From Steromphala cineraria (taxonomy: Eukaryota > Mollusca > Gastropoda > Trochida > Trochidae), in NCBI GenBank assembly GCA_916613615.1, contig OU744730.1, positions 8,018,406 to 8,082,405 on the forward strand: 64,000 nt of DNA, in the 5' to 3' direction. Shown here piece by piece: positions 60,579-64,000 of this stretch (its first letter is position 1; each line of letters begins with the position of its first letter). Made by a program: the position numbers and the translations under genes. The notes beneath the pieces were generated by a model. It did not search any database and was not told the origin of the DNA. It saw only the letters and a list, made by a program, of their open reading frames with translations.

Positions 60579-60734
60579 AAAAATGTCCTTAATGTTATAG
60601 ATAAAACAAAGTTAAAACGTGTTTAACCAACCATGATTATGTTGAAAACAATTCAAAAGCTATGCCAGTATAACCTGTAAAGACAAACAGCTATCAAAAC
60701 CGTGTTTAAAGCCAAAAGCGTGTTATTAATAAAT

Positions 60735-61070
60735 CAGCACAGTGGTGTAGTGGTTAGCATGCTTGCCTCTCACGCCAGAGACCCGGGTTCGAATCCCGGT
60801 GGAGCCACCAAATATTTGTGACTTGGGTCTCATTCTGTGTTGTGTCCCTGGGCAAGACACTTAATCCACATTGCACTCAGTTCACCCAGCTGTACAAATG
60901 GGTACTTGAACAAGGGGGAAGTATGGACCTATACGGTCGCGCGGAGCGCTTGTTAATCGGCGGCACCGAAAATACTCTCCCTCCAGGGTAATAATACTCA
61001 TGGCGCTTTGAGCATGCTTTGTCATGGATATATGCGCGGTATAAGAAAGCTATTATTATTATTATTACTT
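60735..61070 (+). mobile_element. tRNA-derived SINE
   Basis: The tRNA-like head has an A-box TGGTGTAGTGG at 60743-60753 and a B-box GGTTCGAATCC at 60786-60796, with a Glu-like CTC anticodon loop. The acceptor stem pairs poorly. The body contains TGTGTTGTGTCCCTGGGCAA, CACCCAGCTGT and AATGGGTAC, a conserved central domain like that of V-type SINEs such as molluscan RUDI (from memory, not searched). The tail is (ATT)n. Confidence 0.75.
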
Positions 61071-61850
61071 ATACAAAACATGAACGAGAATTTCAATATC
61101 TAAGATTGCAATATGCGTGTTAAACCAAGCATGATAGTGTTCAGAGTAATTCAAAAGCTGAGAACATTTCAATGCTTTCAGAAACCTCCAGGACATAGAA
61201 ACTTTTCCAACTAAAGTAATGGATGATTTCATCATACTCATCTATGTATTATCAATGGTTTGACTTAAACAAGTATATTCAGGTATGCGTTTCATCTCTT
61301 TATAAAGAATGCATGACAGTAACATGTTAACAATGCTAAAGGTGACATCGTATGATTCTATTTTTAACATGTATTTACTTTTTCAAAATACTGATCAAAT
61401 ACTGATAATCAAAATCACCATTTCAATGTAATTCATTTATTTTAACTGGTATATGGTTTCTAGAAAATTTATTCTGTTTACAATACAAGACAACAAGTTA
61501 ATTGGCAATTAAGATTTTTTAATTTTAAAAAACAAGTATAAGACATCAATTCATTCAAGTACAGAAACATTCGTCCTTGGGGTCATTAGGCTTTGTACTA
61601 GGTAAAGACACGAAGTTAATAAAAAACGGTAAATGATTACCTAGATATTATACATTAATAGTTACGAATATGATGTTTATAATGATATATGAACAAATGA
61701 AAATCATGACACTAAATCTTAACATGCCGATCGTGACAAGGTAATATAAAAACAAACATTTACGGGACCGTGTCGAACAATCCAGCCGACTTGACATTAC
61801 AGTACAACAAAAACATAAGTTCATAAAACTGCCTGATTATTCGAAGAGGG
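61071..61850. other. AT-rich intergenic sequence, nothing recognised
   Basis: No coding frame, RNA gene or repeat that I can support. Confidence 0.5.
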
Positions 61851-62172
61851 TTAAAGGGGCAGTAGCACGTTTTAAGGGCATATATAAGGTGATGTCAGTA
61901 AAATGAAAGTGAATGGTTCCAATTGAAAGACAGTGTATTCAAACTAAATGAAGCAGTAATAAATCAAATATATATAATGTAATGTTCAGCCATGCGATTC
62001 ATTTTTCTTACACAAAATGAAAGTTGTTCACATTCATCTGACTATGGATGATTGGTTTGTGCTATGAGATTTAAGACACTATAAAAAAATAATACATTTA
62101 GTCTTAATATACAATTATCAGTAAATATTAAAAATATAAAATTATCAAAAAAACGTGCTACTGCCCCTTTAA
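61851..62172. mobile_element. MITE family A, copy 4 (internally deleted)
   Basis: TTAAAGGGGCAGTAGCACGT to ACGTGCTACTGCCCCTTTAA over 322 bp. About 40 bp are lost around the AAATGGCCGCCATTGG segment present in the other copies. The stretch 62173-63540 that follows shows no recognisable feature. Confidence 0.85.
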
Positions 62173-63540
62173 TGGAGATGGTTACATCGGTGAAGTATCC
62201 TAGCAAAGACAAAATGCAAAATGATCACCCTCTAAGTGGCTGTTACCTCGGTTATTCTCTTGGTAAATTCACGCTGAAAAAAAAAACCTGATCAAAACAC
62301 AGTGTTCAAAGCCAGGTGAGCTAAATATTAAAAATTTCTTCTCCCATGTAAAATCAATGGCATGATGTACCTCTGATATGATTGTGGCACTATGATCAAG
62401 TACTATGATATGCGGAGAAATATATACAATACTTTCCACTACCTGAGATATAGACTAAAACAAGTTTAATAACGTAACCATAATCAGTTTGATTTGATTA
62501 AATTGCTGTATTCCGGGGAATTAATGCATCAAAACAATTACAATGATACTGGGTACCCATAGGCGTGACAACAGGAAGGATTAAAGTCCCAATCTTGATC
62601 GAAAACCGGACAATGACGAGCGTTTATCACTCAGTATTTGTAATTTTGGAAACATATCTCAAGCAGTCACGAGTCGGTCATGTTTCATAGGATATAAGAC
62701 TGGCATTTGTGTAAATTTGAAAAATGACTTTTGTTTTCGCGAACATGAATGACCTTTAAAGTTTATTTCATAGAAGACAAGTTTTTAATGTATCTGGGTT
62801 TTTTTGGCGAACGACTATGTGAAATATTTTGAACGTATTTCAGAAATCATGTTAATAACGTTCGCATCATTTTTAACAACATGAGATGAATTTCGTGGAG
62901 TGGCCCTTTATAGCAGAATAGAAAGGAACACAAATTCAGTATTCTGTTTATACATCAATGTTGATATAAACTGAGTATTTCAGGCTTAATTTCAAAAACG
63001 TTATTAGGTGTTGAGGTTTTAACAATTTGGCAATAGAGTTCATCACTCAAAATAAGAACACATCGTGACAAGAAGCCAAACCTTGTACCTACGACCGTAT
63101 AGAGCATCACAATGTCATAACTGTAGCTTTTTATCATCAATGAGTTTAGATCATAATTATGCTCATATCCTATCAACTAATTAGTTATAAATTTCTGTAT
63201 AAGTTATCATAATACAGAAGATTTTCTTGCGTTGCTAAATATGGCGGATGAAAACTGATCGATCTGCGTCTATGAATACTGACCGAAGTCAAGAAACAGA
63301 GATTCTTCTCCTGATTGGGTCCAGACTCCAGAGACGATAAATTGCCATTTCTTTGGTATAATATAATTAGTTGAAATATGACATGAAAAGGCAACAATAA
63401 TGAGGTCCGCATGAAGACTGAGTTCATGAAGCAATCTTTCATTGTGCTGTAACACGCCCCGTCCCACACGGACAACGATTCTAGTCCAAGGTTACTCTTA
63501 AAGGCACTTTTCCACGAATGTTCTATGTTTTTTCAAGTAA

Positions 63541-63688
63541 AGCTCACCCTACACTGATGTTCCATTGGTTAAACTTTTGTCCTGCAAACAAGCTCAGCCT
63601 ACACTGATGTTCCATTGGTTAAACTTGTGTCCTGCAAACAAGCTCAGCTACACTGATGTTCCATTGGTTAAACTTGTGTCCTGCAAAC
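63541..63688 (-). repeat. Three 50-bp tandem units covering the end of the TIR gene
   Basis: Units at 63541-63590, 63591-63640 and 63641-63688 each contain ACACTGATGTTCCATTGGTT. The third unit encodes the last residues and the stop codon of the TIR protein; the other two lie in its 3' flank. Confidence 0.9.
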
Positions 63689-64000
63689 TGTCATGGCTAC
63701 TCTCGCTGCTCTTACTTCTATGCAAGATTCCCCACCTGGTCTTGCTCTTGTCAGTCAAGGCGTACACAACCCGGTCCCAGAAGAGTCGATCCGACGCGTG
63801 AATGTACGTCCATGTCTGCATGCAGACCCGAAGGTCAGGGTCAAGGTCGTGGAGCGGGATGTCCTCGAGAAGGACCAGAATCAGATGTCTCTTCTTCTCT
63901 ATGAGACTTTGATGGAAGGCGGTCCGGAACTCCATCAGGCACCATTCGCTCTCGAGGAACTTCCGAGAAAGGACGAGAATTGTGTGTCTGCTCGACTCAA
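63648..64000 (-). CDS. TIR-domain protein, C-terminal part (probably a Toll-like receptor)
   Basis: The only visible part is the C-terminal 117 or so residues; the gene continues beyond the window edge. The frame reads SSRHTILVLSRKFLESEWCL, then MEFRTAFHQSLIEKKRHLIL, VLLEDIPLHDLDPDLR, and RLFWDRVVYALTDK. This is the second half of a cytoplasmic TIR signalling domain: the SRxTIxVLSxxFxxSEWC strand-helix, the LILVLLE strand, and the box-3 FW. A short 25-residue tail rich in Ser follows to the stop at 63648-63650. Such domains relay innate immune signals through MyD88-type adaptors. The extracellular part is not visible, so a non-receptor TIR protein cannot be excluded. The last 12 codons lie in a 50-bp tandem repeat. 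Confidence 0.85.
   Translation of the reverse strand, partial: ESSRHTILVLSRKFLESEWCLMEFRTAFHQSLIEKKRHLILVLLEDIPLHDLDPDLRVCMQTWTYIHASDRLFWDRVVYALTDKSKTRWGILHRSKSSESSHDSLQDTSLTNGTSV

Noticed and set aside
60735..60810. Functional tRNA-Glu gene
   Set aside because: The acceptor stem has several mismatches and the sequence continues into a SINE body with an ATT tail.

Overview
This is a eukaryotic, spliced, repeat-rich window. It most likely comes from a mollusc, probably a bivalve. The reasons are a type III (invertebrate) classical cadherin, a Toll-type TIR gene, large introns packed with MITE-like hairpins, and a tRNA-derived SINE of the kind reported from molluscs. The species assignment is inference; no search could be run.

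Layout. (1) 152-30237, plus strand: the 3' part of a neural-cadherin (CadN)-like gene. I joined 32 exons with GT-AG borders into one open frame of about 2571 residues. It encodes about 11 cadherin repeats, the CadN membrane-proximal region, and an EGF / laminin-G / EGF / laminin-G / EGF series. Where a transmembrane helix and catenin-binding tail would be expected, there is instead a second copy of the last cadherin repeats plus the membrane-proximal module, then a stop and a poly(A) signal. (2) 33406-43857, plus strand: a complete nine-exon peroxisomal sarcosine/pipecolate oxidase (PIPOX) gene. (3) 48412-59692, minus strand: a second complete PIPOX gene, tail-to-tail with the first, with the same 404-residue length and one additional intron. 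Both end in AKL (a type 1 peroxisomal signal) and both carry the flavin-linking cysteine at residue 319. (4) 63648 to beyond 64000, minus strand: the C-terminal end of a TIR-domain protein, probably a Toll-like receptor.

Non-coding sequence is mostly transposon-derived. It includes four copies of a MITE bounded by a GGGGCAGTAGCACG terminal repeat, a Tc1/mariner relic with perfect 27-bp ends, a Tc1-type transposase fragment, a LINE 3' ORF fragment, a SINE, three copies of a tandemly reiterated element with ends reading AGCTCATCTGGCC / GAGCCATTGGCTC, long-armed hairpins, minisatellites and microsatellites.

The most unusual pattern is that at least six internal exons, spread over the cadherin and both PIPOX genes, are preceded in the upstream intron by one to four degraded tandem copies of their own splice acceptor plus the first part of the exon. 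Two gene 3' ends (PIPOX2 and the TIR gene) show a related duplication of terminal coding sequence. Several copies keep a working-looking AG and would add an in-frame stop if used. The second pattern is patchy homogenisation: one exon of the cadherin duplicate and one exon of the PIPOX pair are nearly identical between copies while neighbouring exons have diverged, which looks like local gene conversion.
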